From Bradyrhizobium diazoefficiens (GTDB taxonomy: Bacteria; Pseudomonadota; Alphaproteobacteria; Rhizobiales; Xanthobacteraceae), in NCBI RefSeq assembly GCF_018129965.1, contig NZ_JAFCKW010000014.1:86453-150452 (forward strand): a DNA stretch of 64,000 bases, given 5' to 3'. Below are positions 40,259 to 51,100 of the stretch, in pieces. Under the pieces are notes generated by a model that saw only the letters and a list, made by a program, of their open reading frames with translations, was not told the origin of the DNA and made no database searches. The position numbers and the translations under genes were made by a program. The stretch's first letter is position 1; each line of letters begins with the position of its first letter.

Positions 40259-41341
40259 TCAATAGCCCGTCAGTTCGAGATAGCCAACGCCATCGTGGGT
40301 GCCGGCAAAGCTGATGGGCCCCTCCCAATAGGAGAAGCCGGTCCCCATCCATGCCTTCGGGTTGAGCGGCTTGCAGGAAATCGAGAACGAACGCGAGGGA
40401 ATTGCGATCTGCCATTCCACCGGCAGCTTTCGTCCCGCGACTTCCGCGGTCGCTTTGGGCGTCATTTGAATGTCGCCGCCCGCAATCATCTGCGTGTCGC
40501 CCGACGCGCTGATCCAGTTGCCGAACGGATAGTCCTTCCCGTCCTTCTGCCGCAGCCGGTACAGCATCAGCTTGTCGCCGGATGACAGATGCAGCGACAG
40601 CCAGTCCCAGCCGGTCTGGTCCTTGTCGAGCGGCTGGCTGCTCCATTCACGGTCCATCCAGGCCTGGCCGGACACGTCGACCGGCTTGTCGTCGATCGTG
40701 AGCGTGCCGCGCGCGCGATAGAATGGCTGGCTGTAATAGTAAGACGCCTGCCCGCGCTCGGATTTGCGGCTGAAGCCTCGATCTCCCTGCAGCACCGCGG
40801 GGCGATCGGCTTCCAGCGTGAGTGCGTAGCTGAAGTCGGTGCCGGAGGCCTTCAGCGTCAGTGGCGCCAGAGTGCGATCGTCGGTGCGCTCGAGGCCCTT
40901 CATCTCCCAATCATCGATCCAGGCCGCGAACGGTTTTGCCGTGACGCCGGCCTGCCCGATCCCGCCGCGTGAAAACAGCTCGTTGAAGCGGTGCGTGCCG
41001 GCACGCGTCACCGCCGCATGCGCCATCCAGATCTGCTGGTTGGCCCAGCCTTCGCCCTGCGGACCCGGCTGCGCCGCCTGGCGGAACAGCGTCCATTGCA
41101 GGCCACACGCCGCGCCGCTGCTGTCGACGAGGTTCGCCGTGAGATACCACCACTCGATGCGAAAGTCCGGATGAGGCCCGTGATCTCCGGGGAAGGCGAA
41201 AGTCTTTCCCGGCGTCACTGTTGCAAAGCCGTCGGCGGTCTCGCCCAGCCCGGCATAGCCTTGCGCGCCCGCACGTTGGGCGAGGGCGAGCGCGGCGATG
41301 CCGCCGGCGAAGGCGCGTCTTGAAATCCTGTCAGCGCTCAT
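40259..41341 (-). CDS. Tat-exported lipocalin-like (CrtC/AttH family) protein
   Basis: 360 residues. The N-terminus ISRRAFAGGIAALALAQRAG is a twin-arginine signal, so the protein is probably exported folded. The rest matches the carotenoid 1,2-hydratase/AttH family, a double lipocalin-like beta-sandwich (GDHGPHPDFRIEWWYLTANL is the signature; the later WMDREWSSQPLDKDQTGWDW is also typical). In Agrobacterium, AttH is encoded with the AttEFG ABC proteins, as here: it overlaps the FtsX-like permease by 11 nt. The physiological ligand is unknown; a hydrophobic molecule is likely. Confidence 0.85.
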   Translation of the reverse strand: MSADRISRRAFAGGIAALALAQRAGAQGYAGLGETADGFATVTPGKTFAFPGDHGPHPDFRIEWWYLTANLVDSSGAACGLQWTLFRQAAQPGPQGEGWANQQIWMAHAAVTRAGTHRFNELFSRGGIGQAGVTAKPFAAWIDDWEMKGLERTDDRTLAPLTLKASGTDFSYALTLEADRPAVLQGDRGFSRKSERGQASYYYSQPFYRARGTLTIDDKPVDVSGQAWMDREWSSQPLDKDQTGWDWLSLHLSSGDKLMLYRLRQKDGKDYPFGNWISASGDTQMIAGGDIQMTPKATAEVAGRKLPVEWQIAIPSRSFSISCKPLNPKAWMGTGFSYWEGPISFAGTHDGVGYLELTGY

Positions 41342-43789
41342 TGGCAAACACCTTGACGAGGTTCGCCGGCTGCATCCGCGCCAGCCGGATCATCGGCAGC
41401 AATGCCGCCAACAGCGACGCGACCAGCGCGACGGCGACCAGCTCGACCAGTTGCAGCGGAAACACGTGGAACGGCAGCCGCCAGCCGAACGCCTTCACAT
41501 TGACGATCGCGATCAGGCACCACGCCACCAGCAGCCCGAGCGGCACGGCCAGCAGCGAGGTGAACAGCGCGACCGACAGCGTCTTGGTCAGCTCGATCGC
41601 GGCAAGGCGCGGGCGCGTGATGCCGATCGCCCAGAGCGGCGCGAGCTGCGGCAGCCGTGAATTCGCCAGCGTCAGCAGGCTGGTCAGCAGCGCAATGCCG
41701 GCGACGCCGAGCGTGAAGGCGTTCAGCGCCGATGTCACCGCGAAGGTGCGGTTGAAGATCCGGATCGATTCGGCCTTCACCGTCGCCTGGTCCGCGACAC
41801 TGCGGTCGTCGAGCCCGAACTGTGACTGCATCGCAGCGATCAGGCCCGGGATATTTGCCCTCGCGACAATCAGCCCGATCCGCGTCTGCGGCGTCTGCGG
41901 AAAATGCCGGATCAGGGCCGCGACGTTCACGGTCAGCTGTCCCTTGGGGTTGCCGTAATCGGCATAGATGCCGGCGATGTCGAGCTCCCAGCTCCCGCCG
42001 GGCGTCGGTACGTCGATGACGTCGCCAACGCGTATGTTCAGCCGCCGGCTCAGCTGCTCGCTGATGAAGGCGGCATTGCCCGGCACGAGCTGGGTCCAGG
42101 CGCGCGGCGCGGCCTCCAGCAGCGGCCAGCGTTCGCGATAGAGCGCGTGGTCGGGCAGGCCGAGCAGCTCCACGGGCTGGCCCCGAACCTGCGTCTCGGC
42201 GCGTCCGCCGGACAGGATGGCCTGAACGTCGTCGCGTTCCTTCAGCCAGTTCCGGATCGCAACGCCTTGCGCGTTGTCGGAGGTGCTGATGTAGACGTCG
42301 GCGGCAAGCCGGCCGTCGAGCCAGCCGACAAAGGTACGGCTGAAGGTTTCCACCATGGTGGACACCCCGACATTGACGGCGAGCGCCAGCAGCAGCGCCA
42401 TCAGCGCGAGCGACAGTCCCGAGAGCTGCTGGCGGCTGTCCGCCCAGAACCACAGCGCGAGCGGCCCGCGCGCGCTGCGCTGGCCGGCGAGCAGGATGAT
42501 CTCGAGGAAAGCCGGCAGGATCAGAGCCGCGCCCAGCATCAGCGCCGCCAGCACGCCGAAACCCGCGATCAACGAAACGCCGTACTGAAGCAGGCCCAGC
42601 GCAACCGCGAACACGGCGCAGGCCGCGAGGCTCTGCAGGATCAGCCAGCGCCGCTGCCGCTGCTGCCAAGCGTAGGGTTGCGCGGTCGCCAGCACCGGCA
42701 TCCTGATCGCCTTGATCAGGCTGGTTGCCGCCGCCACCAGCGCGCCGGCGACGCTGATGCCAATGCCCGCAAGCCACCATTCGGGCCGCAGCGTGAGTTG
42801 CCCCGGGATTTGTGCGCCATAAAGCCCGCGCAGCGACGCCGCCACATCAGGCAGCAGCGCCGCCGCGATGAAATAGCCGCAGACGAGCCCGATCAGCCCG
42901 GCGACAAGCGCCAGCGCCACGAGCTCGACCACCAGCACCGAATTGACCAGCCGCGCCGAGGCGCCGCACGCCCGCAAGGTCCGCAGCATCGGCAGCCGCT
43001 GCTCGAAGGCAAGGCCGACGGCGGAATTGACGATGAAGAGGCCGACGAAGAACGACAGTAGGCCGAAGGCGGTCAGGTTGAGATGAAAGCTGTCGGTGAG
43101 ACGCTCCAGCTCCGTCTCCGCATTCGGCTCGACCCGCTGCAACGCGTCGCCGACGACGCTTTGCAGCGATGCAGGCTTGCCCTTCGGCTTGCCGATCAGA
43201 AGCCGCGACAACTGGTCCGGCTTGTTCAGCAGACGCTGCGCCACGCCGATATCGACCACGAGCACGTCGGGCACGAGCTGCGGCAGTACGCGCAGCGGCG
43301 GCAGCTTTGCGCCGCTGCTGATCGGCGGCGCTGTGCCCTCCTGCTCCTGCAAATCGGTCAGCGTCTCCTTCGCCACCAGCGTCTGGCCGGGCAGGGCGAC
43401 AAAGCTGCTCAAATCCGCGGCCCCCAGGCGCGGCGCATTGCCGACATCGGCCGGCAGCGTCACCGGATCGATGCCGAGCAGCCGCACCGGGCGGCCGTTG
43501 ACCTGGATGCGTCCCTCCAGCACCGGCGAGACCGGCCAGCCGGCGCGGCGGAGCCTGACGAAGAGATCCTGCGAAAAACTCGCGGCGTCGGGAGCGACCA
43601 GCATCGCCGTGCGCACGCCGCCAAAGGTCGCGGCCGCGCGGTCATAGGCATTGCGGGCCTGCTGGTTGATCGCCTGCACGCCGCTCCACAATGCGGTCGC
43701 CGCGATCAGTCCGATCAGAAGCGTCGCGAACTGCATCTTGTGCCGTCGCCAATGGCTCAGCAGCACCGCGAGCACCCACAGCGCGCGTC

Positions 43790-43793
<4 letters not shown>
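41331..43793 (-). CDS. FtsX-family ABC transporter permease (AttF/G-like)
   Basis: 820 residues with two FtsX-like repeats, each with several membrane helices and a large periplasmic loop, plus an N-terminal anchor (LLIGLIAATALWSGVQAINQ). This resembles the MacB-type mechanotransmitting or lipoprotein/lipid-extracting permeases. ATG 43793 overlaps the ATPase stop (ATGA); the frame further upstream is a shadow. With the ATPase upstream and the AttH-like protein downstream it forms an export or lipid-extraction system rather than an importer. Confidence 0.87.
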
Positions 43794-44443
<650 letters not shown>

Positions 44444-44470
44444 GGACAGCTCGTCACTTTGTCTCCAACC

Positions 44471-44590
44471 ACTCCCATGGGGAGAGGGCGCGCCGAAGGC
44501 GCGGGTGAGGGGTTGCGGTCTCTCGGGGGACTTTGCCCCTCACCCGATCTGCTCCGCAAATCGACCTCTGCCCGTCGGGGAGAGGTGAAG
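44471..44590 (+). repeat. Dispersed palindromic repeat, family D
   Basis: Arms CTCCCATGGGGAGAGGGCGC and CTCTGCCCGTCGGGGAGAGG, with inner GGTGAGGGGTT and GCCCCTCACCC. It lies between divergent genes (ABC ATPase and MFS), 28 nt from the ATPase start codon and 117 nt before the MFS start. Confidence 0.8.
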
Positions 44591-44706
44591 AATGCTGCGT
44601 AGCACACTTGTCGTGGAAATGCCGGGGTTGCGTTGCCGTTCAAGCCGTTGTTAGCTTCGCCCAACGGCCAAATCACAAAAGTGCCAAAGAACATGCGGGG
44701 AGAACG

Positions 44707-46056
44707 ATGAGCGCTCAGGGAACGCCGTCCGCGGCGGTTAAGACGGCAGGGGTATCCAGGAGTTTGGCCAAGCCAACGCCGAAGGGCGCCTGGACCGTTA
44801 CGTTTCTCCTCTTTCTCTTCATGGTGGTGAACTTCGCCGACAAGATCGTCGTCGGTCTCGCCGGCGTGCCGATCATGACCGAAATGAAGCTCGACGCCGA
44901 ACAATTCGGCCTGCTCGGATCCTCCTTCTTCTTCCTGTTCTCGATCTCGGCCATCGTGGTCGGCTTTGTCGTCAACAAGGTTCCGACGCGCTGGGTGCTG
45001 CTGGCGCTGGCAGTGGTCTGGGCGCTGGCGCAGTTCCCGATGGTCGGCACCGTCTCCTTCACCACGCTGCTGATCTGCCGCATCGTGCTGGGCGCGGGCG
45101 AAGGTCCGGCCTTCTCGGTCGCCGCACATGCGATCTACAAATGGTTCCCCGACGAGAAGCGCACGTTGCCGACCGCGATCCTGTCGCAGGGCTCGGCCTT
45201 CGGCGTCATCCTCGCCGTGCCGGCATTGAACTGGGTCATCGTCAACCACTCCTGGCACTACGCATTCGGCGCGCTCGGAATCGTCGGCCTGATCTGGGTC
45301 TGCGCCTGGCTGACCTTCGGCAAGGAAGGCCCGCTCGAAGACACGCAAGTCCTCGCCGCGACGGAGCCTCAGATTCCCTATCTGCAGTTGCTGACCTCGC
45401 GCACCTTTGTCGGCTGCGTGATCGCGACCTTCGGCGCCTATTGGGCGCTGTCGCTCGGCCTGACCTGGTTCACGCCCTTCATCGTCAAGGGGCTCGGCTT
45501 CTCGCAGAGCCAGGCCGGCTTCGTCTCGATCCTGCCCTGGGTGTTCGGCGCGACCACCGTCATGCTGACCGGCTGGATTTCGCAGGTGATGATGGCGCGC
45601 GGCTATACCACGCGGATCTCGCGCGGTGTGCTCGGCTCGGTGCCACTCATCATCGGCGGCCTGATCCTTGCGACGATGCCGTATGCGCAAGGCGCCGGTC
45701 TGCAGATCGCGCTGCTTGTCATCGGCTCGGGCCTGTGCGGCGCGATCTATGTCGTCTGCCCGCCGATGCTCGGCGAGTTCACGCCGACGTCGCAGCGCGG
45801 CGCGGTGATCGCGATCTACGGCGCGCTCTACACGCTCTCCGGCATCATCGCACCGAACGTGATGGGCACCGTGATCCAGCGCGCCGGCAGCATGCTCGAC
45901 GGCTACATGACCGGCTTCACCATCAACGCGGTCGTGATGATCTCCTCCGGCGTGATCGGCCTGCTGCTGCTGTGGCCGAACACCGAGAAGGCGAGACTGA
46001 CGCGCGGTGCTGCAGCGCAGCCGGCCGGGTTGAAGGGCGCGGTGTCGCCGACGTAA
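44707..46056 (+). CDS. MFS transporter (ACS-like metabolite transporter)
   Basis: 449 residues with twelve membrane helices. The opening VVNFADKIVVGLAGVPIMTE, the LGAGEGPAF loop motif (RIVLGAGEGPAFSVAAHAIY) and a central cytoplasmic loop at the usual place indicate the anion:cation symporter family, which takes up organic acids and related metabolites. The ATG at 44707 follows GGGGAGAA; the open frame to 44533 runs into a repeat. It is convergent with a D-aminoacylase gene; its substrate might be N-acylated or D-amino acids, an inference from neighbourhood only. Confidence 0.88.
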   Translation: MSAQGTPSAAVKTAGVSRSLAKPTPKGAWTVTFLLFLFMVVNFADKIVVGLAGVPIMTEMKLDAEQFGLLGSSFFFLFSISAIVVGFVVNKVPTRWVLLALAVVWALAQFPMVGTVSFTTLLICRIVLGAGEGPAFSVAAHAIYKWFPDEKRTLPTAILSQGSAFGVILAVPALNWVIVNHSWHYAFGALGIVGLIWVCAWLTFGKEGPLEDTQVLAATEPQIPYLQLLTSRTFVGCVIATFGAYWALSLGLTWFTPFIVKGLGFSQSQAGFVSILPWVFGATTVMLTGWISQVMMARGYTTRISRGVLGSVPLIIGGLILATMPYAQGAGLQIALLVIGSGLCGAIYVVCPPMLGEFTPTSQRGAVIAIYGALYTLSGIIAPNVMGTVIQRAGSMLDGYMTGFTINAVVMISSGVIGLLLLWPNTEKARLTRGAAAQPAGLKGAVSPT

Positions 46057-46081
46057 GGCGGGGCTCTCGGCTCCAATCACG

Positions 46082-46219
46082 ACTGTCGTCCCGGACAAGC
46101 GAAGCGCAGATCCGGGATCCATAACCACAGGCAGAGGTTTGGCGAGGATTCGGATTTGCCGGCTTAGCTCCAGAACAACTTCCTGTGGTTATGGGTCCCC
46201 GCTTTCGCGAGGACGACAC
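46082..46219 (+). repeat. Dispersed palindromic repeat, family A (hybrid arms)
   Basis: Left arm CTGTCGTCCCGGACAAGCGA with inner CCATAACCACAGG; right inner CCTGTGGTTATGGG but outer arm CCCCGCTTTCGCGAGGACGA, of another subtype. It sits between convergent genes, 26 and 38 nt from the two stop codons. Confidence 0.85.
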
Positions 46220-46256
46220 CGAGGTTGTGGCGCGGGCTTCAGCTTCAAATGCTCTT

Positions 46257-47972
46257 CTACTGCATCCCCTGCGCGCCCCGGATCAGTTTCCCCGGCCGCC
46301 GCCCCGTCGCCTGACCCTGCCGCCGCGTCACCACGCCCGAGACGATGGTGGCGTCATAGCCGTCGACGTCCTGCAACAGCCTCCGCCCGCCCACGGGCAG
46401 ATCGTAATGCACCTTCGGCGGATGCAAATGCAGCCGGTCGTAGTCGATGACGTTGACGTCGGCCTTGTAGCCGCGCGCAAGAAGCCCGCGATCGGTGAGG
46501 CCGACCGACAGCGCGGTCTTGCGCGATTGCGCCGTGACCACGAACGGGATCGAAAGCTTCTCGCCGCGCTTGCGGTCACGCGTCCAGTGCGTCAGCAGAT
46601 AGGTCGGGAAGCTGGCATCGCAGATGATGCCGCAATGCGCGCCGCCGTCGGACAGGCCCGGCACCGATTGCGGATCGATCAGCATCTCGCGCGTCGCGTC
46701 CAGATTGCCGTCGGCATAATTGAGGAACGGCACGTAGAGCATGCCGCGGCCGTCGTCGGACAGCATCGCGTCGTAGGCCAGCTCCTCCGGCTGGCGGCCC
46801 TGCTTGCGCGCCTGCGGGCCCAGCGCGTTCTCCGGCGGCTGCTCGTAGTCGGGGGGATCGCCGAGCAGGAACATCTTGTCGTAGTTGGGACGGAAGAACA
46901 GCGGATCGTCGGTCGCAGTCGCTGTTTCGCTGAGGATGGCCTTGCGCACGTCGGGCTGATGCAGCCGCGCCAGCCGTTCCCTCAGCGGCAGATGCGCGAT
47001 CGCCCTGTAGCTCGGATGGGTCTGGAACGGGTTGCGCGAAAGCTCTAGCCCGAGCAGCAGGCCGACCGGGCGCGCCGCGATCTGCGCGGTGATGGAGAGG
47101 CCGCGTTTCGCCGCCGCGTTGATCTCGTCCAGCGTCTGGCGCCAGCGGTTTGGCGCCTTGTCATTCTGCGTGATCGAGAACGAGATCGGGCATTTGGTGG
47201 CATCCGCCACCCGCAGCATCATCGGCAGATCTTCGTGGATGGTGGAGAGATCGAGCACGAATTGCAGCACGCTGCGGCCCTGGCTGTGCATCGCGCCCGC
47301 GATCGCGGTGAGCTCGTCCTCGCCGGCCTTCAAGGTCGGCGTGAAATCGCCGGTCGAGGTGCGGTGGTTCAGCGTGCGCGAGGTCGAGAAGCCGAGCGCG
47401 CCGGAGCGTACCGCCTCGCCCGCGAGCTTTGCCATCGCGGCATTGTCCTCGGCCGTCGATGGATCGCGGCGCGCGCCGCGCTCGCCCATCACATAGACCC
47501 GGAGCGCCGCGTGCGGCAGCTGCGCGCCGACGTCGATGTCGAAATCGCGCTTCGCCAGCCAGTCCATGTAGTCGGGGAAGCTCTCCCAGGCCCAGGGAAT
47601 GCCGGCACTCAGCACCGGCTCGGGAATGTCTTCGACGCCTTCCATGAGCTGGATCAGGCGGGTGTGGTCGGCGGGCTTGCACGGCGCGAAGCCGACGCCG
47701 CAATTGCCCATGATCGCCGTGGTGACGCCGTTCTGAGACGACGGCGTGATGTCCTGGCTCCAGGTGACCTGGCCGTCGTAATGGGTGTGGACGTCGACGA
47801 AGCCCGGCGTCACCAGTTTGCCGCGGGCGTCGATCTCTTCGCGGCCTTTCGCCGAGACCTTGCCGACCTCGCTGATCCGGCCGCCGGTGATGGCGACATC
47901 AGCCTCGAACAGCTCGCCGCCGCTTCCATCCGCAACAGTGCCGCCGCGGATCACGAGATCAGGGGTGCTCAT
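46257..47972 (-). CDS. N-acyl-D-amino-acid deacylase (D-aminoacylase family amidohydrolase)
   Basis: 571 residues. The N-terminal beta-sandwich precedes the metal site GFVDVHTHYDGQVTWS, an HxH amidohydrolase motif. The protein matches the D-aminoacylase/N-acyl-D-glutamate deacylase group of TIM-barrel metal hydrolases. It removes the acyl group from N-acyl-D-amino acids in the cytoplasm, though related proteins act on other N-acyl or amide substrates. MFS transporter genes lie on both sides; the downstream one on the same strand is 73 nt upstream of 48184 in the opposite sense of transcription order. Confidence 0.85.
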   Translation of the reverse strand: MSTPDLVIRGGTVADGSGGELFEADVAITGGRISEVGKVSAKGREEIDARGKLVTPGFVDVHTHYDGQVTWSQDITPSSQNGVTTAIMGNCGVGFAPCKPADHTRLIQLMEGVEDIPEPVLSAGIPWAWESFPDYMDWLAKRDFDIDVGAQLPHAALRVYVMGERGARRDPSTAEDNAAMAKLAGEAVRSGALGFSTSRTLNHRTSTGDFTPTLKAGEDELTAIAGAMHSQGRSVLQFVLDLSTIHEDLPMMLRVADATKCPISFSITQNDKAPNRWRQTLDEINAAAKRGLSITAQIAARPVGLLLGLELSRNPFQTHPSYRAIAHLPLRERLARLHQPDVRKAILSETATATDDPLFFRPNYDKMFLLGDPPDYEQPPENALGPQARKQGRQPEELAYDAMLSDDGRGMLYVPFLNYADGNLDATREMLIDPQSVPGLSDGGAHCGIICDASFPTYLLTHWTRDRKRGEKLSIPFVVTAQSRKTALSVGLTDRGLLARGYKADVNVIDYDRLHLHPPKVHYDLPVGGRRLLQDVDGYDATIVSGVVTRRQGQATGRRPGKLIRGAQGMQ

Positions 47973-48021
47973 GGTGTTTCTTCCCGTTTTGTTTTGTTTG
48001 TTGTGCGCATCTCTCTCTCAG

Positions 48022-48159
48022 CCGTCGTCCCGGACAAGCGAAGCGCAGATCCGGGATCCATAACCACAGGGAGTAATTTGGCGAAGACTCGGAGTGACTC
48101 GTCTCGCGCCGTATCTTCTCCCTGTGGTTATGGGTCCCTGCTTTCGCAGGGACGACAGT
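48022..48159 (-). repeat. Dispersed palindromic repeat, family A (hybrid arms)
   Basis: Left arm GCCGTCGTCCCGGACAAGCG with inner CCATAACCACAGGGAG; right inner CTCCCTGTGGTTATGGG but outer arm TCCCTGCTTTCGCAGGGACG. It ends 24 nt from the stop codon of the MFS gene at 48184. Confidence 0.86.
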
Positions 48160-48183
48160 TGAATTCGTAGCGATACTGACGGC

Positions 48184-49389
48184 TCAAGCCTTGGCCGGCT
48201 TCCGTTCCGTGAACGGCGACAGCACCACCGTCGCAACCATGAAGATCACCGATGCGCCGAACACCCAGTGCGGCGCGCTCTGGTCCATGATCCAGCCGAA
48301 CAGCAGCGGGCTGACGATGCCGCCGAGATTGAAGCCGGTGGAGACGATGCCGAAGGCACGGCCGGCAGCGCCGGGAGGCGCCGCGTTGCGCACCAGCATG
48401 TCCCGCGACGGCGCGATCACACCGGACAGGAACCCCGCAGCCATCATCGCGGCGGTCAGGGTCCAGCCTGGCAGGGTTACCAGCGCGATCAGCAGCACGA
48501 TTGCCGCATTGGCGGCAAAGCAGGCGGCGGCGACATAGCCGTGGCGCTCGGTGTGGTCGGCGAGGAAGCCGCCCGCAAGCACGCCCGCGGCGCTCGATGC
48601 GAGAAACGCGGTCAGCGCGACATTGGCGACCGAGTAGGACGCGCCATAGCCGCTCATCAGCGCGACCACGCCGAAATTGTTGATGCCGGCGACTGACAGG
48701 CTGAGCAGGGTGAACAGAACGGTGAGCGTGATCAGCGCCGGCGTGATCACGGCCTGTTTCGGCGCCGTCGCGTTGCCCGGCCTCGTCTTGTGCGCGCCGG
48801 CATCGGGAATGTTCATGACGACGAGCAGCGCTGCGACCAGCACGCCGATCGCGCCCGACGCGATCAGCGCACCCGTGCCGCCGGAGACGGTGACGAGCGC
48901 AGCAACGATCGCGGGCGAGAGCGCGCCGCCGAGATAGCCGGAAAACGTGTGGATCGAGAACGCGCGGCCCATCCGCGCCTCGTCCATGTGCTCGGCCAGG
49001 ATGGCGTAGTCGGCGGGGTGATAGACGCTGTTGGCAAGGCCAAGCAGTACCGCGCACGCGATCAGGGAGGCATAGCTGAGGTGCAGGCCGAGCAGGATCA
49101 GCGCGAGCCCTCCGAGCGTCAATCCGCCCAGCAGGATTTTGCGCGCGCCAAAATGGTCGACCAGATAGCCGGTCGGCGCCTGCGTCAGGCCGGACACCAC
49201 TGCGGAGACGGTGAGCGCGAATCCGAGTTCAACATAGCCGACACCGAACTGGCTCTTCAGGAACGGGAATAGCATCGGCAGGACCAGCAGATGGAAATGG
49301 CTGACCCAATGCGCGACCGAGATTCCGGTCAGCGTGCGCAGCGCACTGTCCGCCTTGCCTTGCTGCGGTGCAGCGAGAACATCGACCAT
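48184..49389 (-). CDS. MFS transporter
   Basis: 401 residues with twelve membrane helices, the inter-helix motif VDHFGARKILLGG between helices 2 and 3 and an N-terminal FHLLVLPMLFPFLKSQFGVG segment. The family includes drug and sugar-phosphate-type exporters, and no substrate can be assigned. It is transcribed towards the D-aminoacylase gene, and the two could be linked, though a repeat lies between them. Confidence 0.87.
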   Translation of the reverse strand: MVDVLAAPQQGKADSALRTLTGISVAHWVSHFHLLVLPMLFPFLKSQFGVGYVELGFALTVSAVVSGLTQAPTGYLVDHFGARKILLGGLTLGGLALILLGLHLSYASLIACAVLLGLANSVYHPADYAILAEHMDEARMGRAFSIHTFSGYLGGALSPAIVAALVTVSGGTGALIASGAIGVLVAALLVVMNIPDAGAHKTRPGNATAPKQAVITPALITLTVLFTLLSLSVAGINNFGVVALMSGYGASYSVANVALTAFLASSAAGVLAGGFLADHTERHGYVAAACFAANAAIVLLIALVTLPGWTLTAAMMAAGFLSGVIAPSRDMLVRNAAPPGAAGRAFGIVSTGFNLGGIVSPLLFGWIMDQSAPHWVFGASVIFMVATVVLSPFTERKPAKA

Positions 49390-49496
49390 TGCCGTTCCGT
49401 TTCACTCCCAGTGGGAGCGCAAACTATCGGGGAAGGCAGTTATTTGTCCATGAACGCGGGCGCATGGCAGGTAGCGCGGGTGGGGCTGCAATCACG

Positions 49497-49627
49497 GCTG
49501 TCGTCCCTGCGAACGCAGGGACCCATAACCCCAGGGTCAGTTTTGGCGGAGGACCGCCGTTTGGTGCCGCGACTTATCGCCATCGACATATCACGCGGTA
49601 TGGGTCCTGCGTTCGCAGGGACGACAT
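49497..49627 (-). repeat. Dispersed palindromic repeat, family A (second arm subtype on both sides)
   Basis: Arms GCTGTCGTCCCTGCGAACGC and CCTGCGTTCGCAGGGACGAC are complementary; inner CCCATAACCCC / GGTATGGG are degenerate. The far end is 17 nt from the stop codon of the small ORF at 49644. Confidence 0.83.
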
Positions 49628-49643
49628 AAAGACCAAGGCCGGC

Positions 49644-49802
49644 TCACAACGGCTCGTCATCCGCACCGTATCGGTCGCGCTTCGGCGTCGCCATGTCGCC
49701 GTCCTCGTAATCGTCGTCGTCGGTGTTGAGCGGCGGCGGAGGCTTTTTCGCCTTGTCGTCCACGGTCTTCGGCGGCTCGCTCGGCTTGGCGGTCTTGGCC
49801 AT
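49644..49802 (-). CDS. Small acidic/proline-rich protein (52 aa), hypothetical
   Basis: A 52-residue reading frame from ATG 49802 to TGA. The sequence begins MAKTAKPSEPPKTVDDKAKK, has a run of four prolines, then an acidic stretch (NTDDDDYEDGD) and a charged tail. It is low in complexity and has no membrane segment, so likely disordered. Support for being real: a sensible ribosome region (GGGAACA upstream), charged composition unlike frame shadows, and a family A repeat 17 nt past its stop, as other genes here have. No function can be assigned. Confidence 0.6.
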   Translation of the reverse strand: MAKTAKPSEPPKTVDDKAKKPPPPLNTDDDDYEDGDMATPKRDRYGADDEPL

Positions 49803-49903
49803 GGTTGTTCCCGGATGGTGAGGCGTGGTCCGACCCTACCCTGAAAATATCAAGGGAGCCTGACTTATCTCAATGTCCCGGCAACGGCGTCAGCCGTTTG
49901 CCA

Positions 49904-50944
49904 TTATCCCTGCACCACCGGCCCGCCCGCCTTCTTCCATGCGTCGATGCCGCCGGCAATGTGCGCCGTGTTGGACAATCCGGCATCCTTTGCTGCGGCC
50001 ACCGCCATCGCCGAGCGTTCGCCGAAGGCGCAGAAGAACACCACGCGGCGGCCGGTGGCGGCCGCGACCTCGCGGAGCATGCCGCCGGGCTTGAGGCTTT
50101 CCTCGACGCCCGGATAGGGCGTGTGCAGCGCGCCCTCGATCATGCCGTGCTTGGCGCGCTCGTTGTTCTCGCGCAGATCGACCAGCAGGATGTCGGGACG
50201 CCCGAGCGCGCGGATCGCCTCGATCGCGCTCAACGCGCGGCCCTCTTTCTCGAGCTCCTCCTGATGCAGGCCGACCCGCATGTTGGCTGGCACCGCAACA
50301 TCCATCATCTTCGGGTTGGGCAGCTTCAGGTTCGCCATCAGTTCGATATATTCGTCGACCGAGCGCACCTGGAGCCGCGGATTGTAGCGCCGCTCCTCGC
50401 CGATGGTGGAGACGGTATCGCCCTTGTAGTCATGCGCCGGGAACACCATGGTCTCGTCCGGCAGTTTGAGCAGACGGTTGAAGATCGAATCGTACTGCGC
50501 GCGCGACGACCCGTTCTGGAAATCGGTGCGGCCGGTGCCGCGGATCAAGAGCGTGTCGCCGGTGAAGACGCGGTCGCCCATCACATAGGAATAGGAATCG
50601 TCGGTGTGGCCCGGCGTGTACATCACGTCGAGCGACAGGCCCTCGATCGTCACCTTGTCGCCGTCGGCGACCCGCATCGCCACCACATCGGCCTTGGTCT
50701 GGTCGCCCATCACGGTCATGCAATGGGTGCGGTCGCGCAGTTCGCCCAGCCCGGTGACGTGGTCCGCATGCAGATGGGTGTCGACGGCCTTGACCAGCTT
50801 GAGGTCGAGTTCGCGGAGCAGCTGGCAGTAGCGGTCCACCTTCTCCAGCACGGGATCGAGGATCAGCGCCTCGCCGCCGGGGCGGCTGGCGAGGACATAG
50901 CTGTAGGTGCCCGAAATGCTGTCGAAGAGCTGGCGGAAGATCAT
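49904..50944 (-). CDS. Persulfide dioxygenase-rhodanese fusion (ETHE1-like MBL hydrolase)
   Basis: 346 residues. The N-terminal metallo-beta-lactamase domain is ETHE1-like: HLHADH (His57, His59, Asp61, His62), His113 (PGHTDD), Asp130 (TGDTLLIRG), His171 (PAHDY). The C-terminal rhodanese domain (about 230-345) has Cys305 in CAFGERS, the CxxGxR active-site loop. Such fusions oxidise glutathione persulfide and exchange sulfur with thiosulfate. The ATG 50944 gives the family N-terminus MIFRQLFDSISGTYSYVL. It is downstream of the sox genes on the same strand but separated from soxB by 296 nt with a repeat and an AT-rich stretch, so it probably has its own promoter. Confidence 0.92.
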   Translation of the reverse strand: MIFRQLFDSISGTYSYVLASRPGGEALILDPVLEKVDRYCQLLRELDLKLVKAVDTHLHADHVTGLGELRDRTHCMTVMGDQTKADVVAMRVADGDKVTIEGLSLDVMYTPGHTDDSYSYVMGDRVFTGDTLLIRGTGRTDFQNGSSRAQYDSIFNRLLKLPDETMVFPAHDYKGDTVSTIGEERRYNPRLQVRSVDEYIELMANLKLPNPKMMDVAVPANMRVGLHQEELEKEGRALSAIEAIRALGRPDILLVDLRENNERAKHGMIEGALHTPYPGVEESLKPGGMLREVAAATGRRVVFFCAFGERSAMAVAAAKDAGLSNTAHIAGGIDAWKKAGGPVVQG

Positions 50945-51100
50945 GGCGAGGCCCGGCGCAGGACTGATACTCACGATTCTACTACAGTTCTGACGAAAAA
51001 GAGAATTAAACTACTGCGGAGGTGGCAAAAAATAGAAGATTTTGTTTGGAGCAACGATCTGAATAGCGGTCAGGGACGCCGTCACGTCGCCTACCCACCA

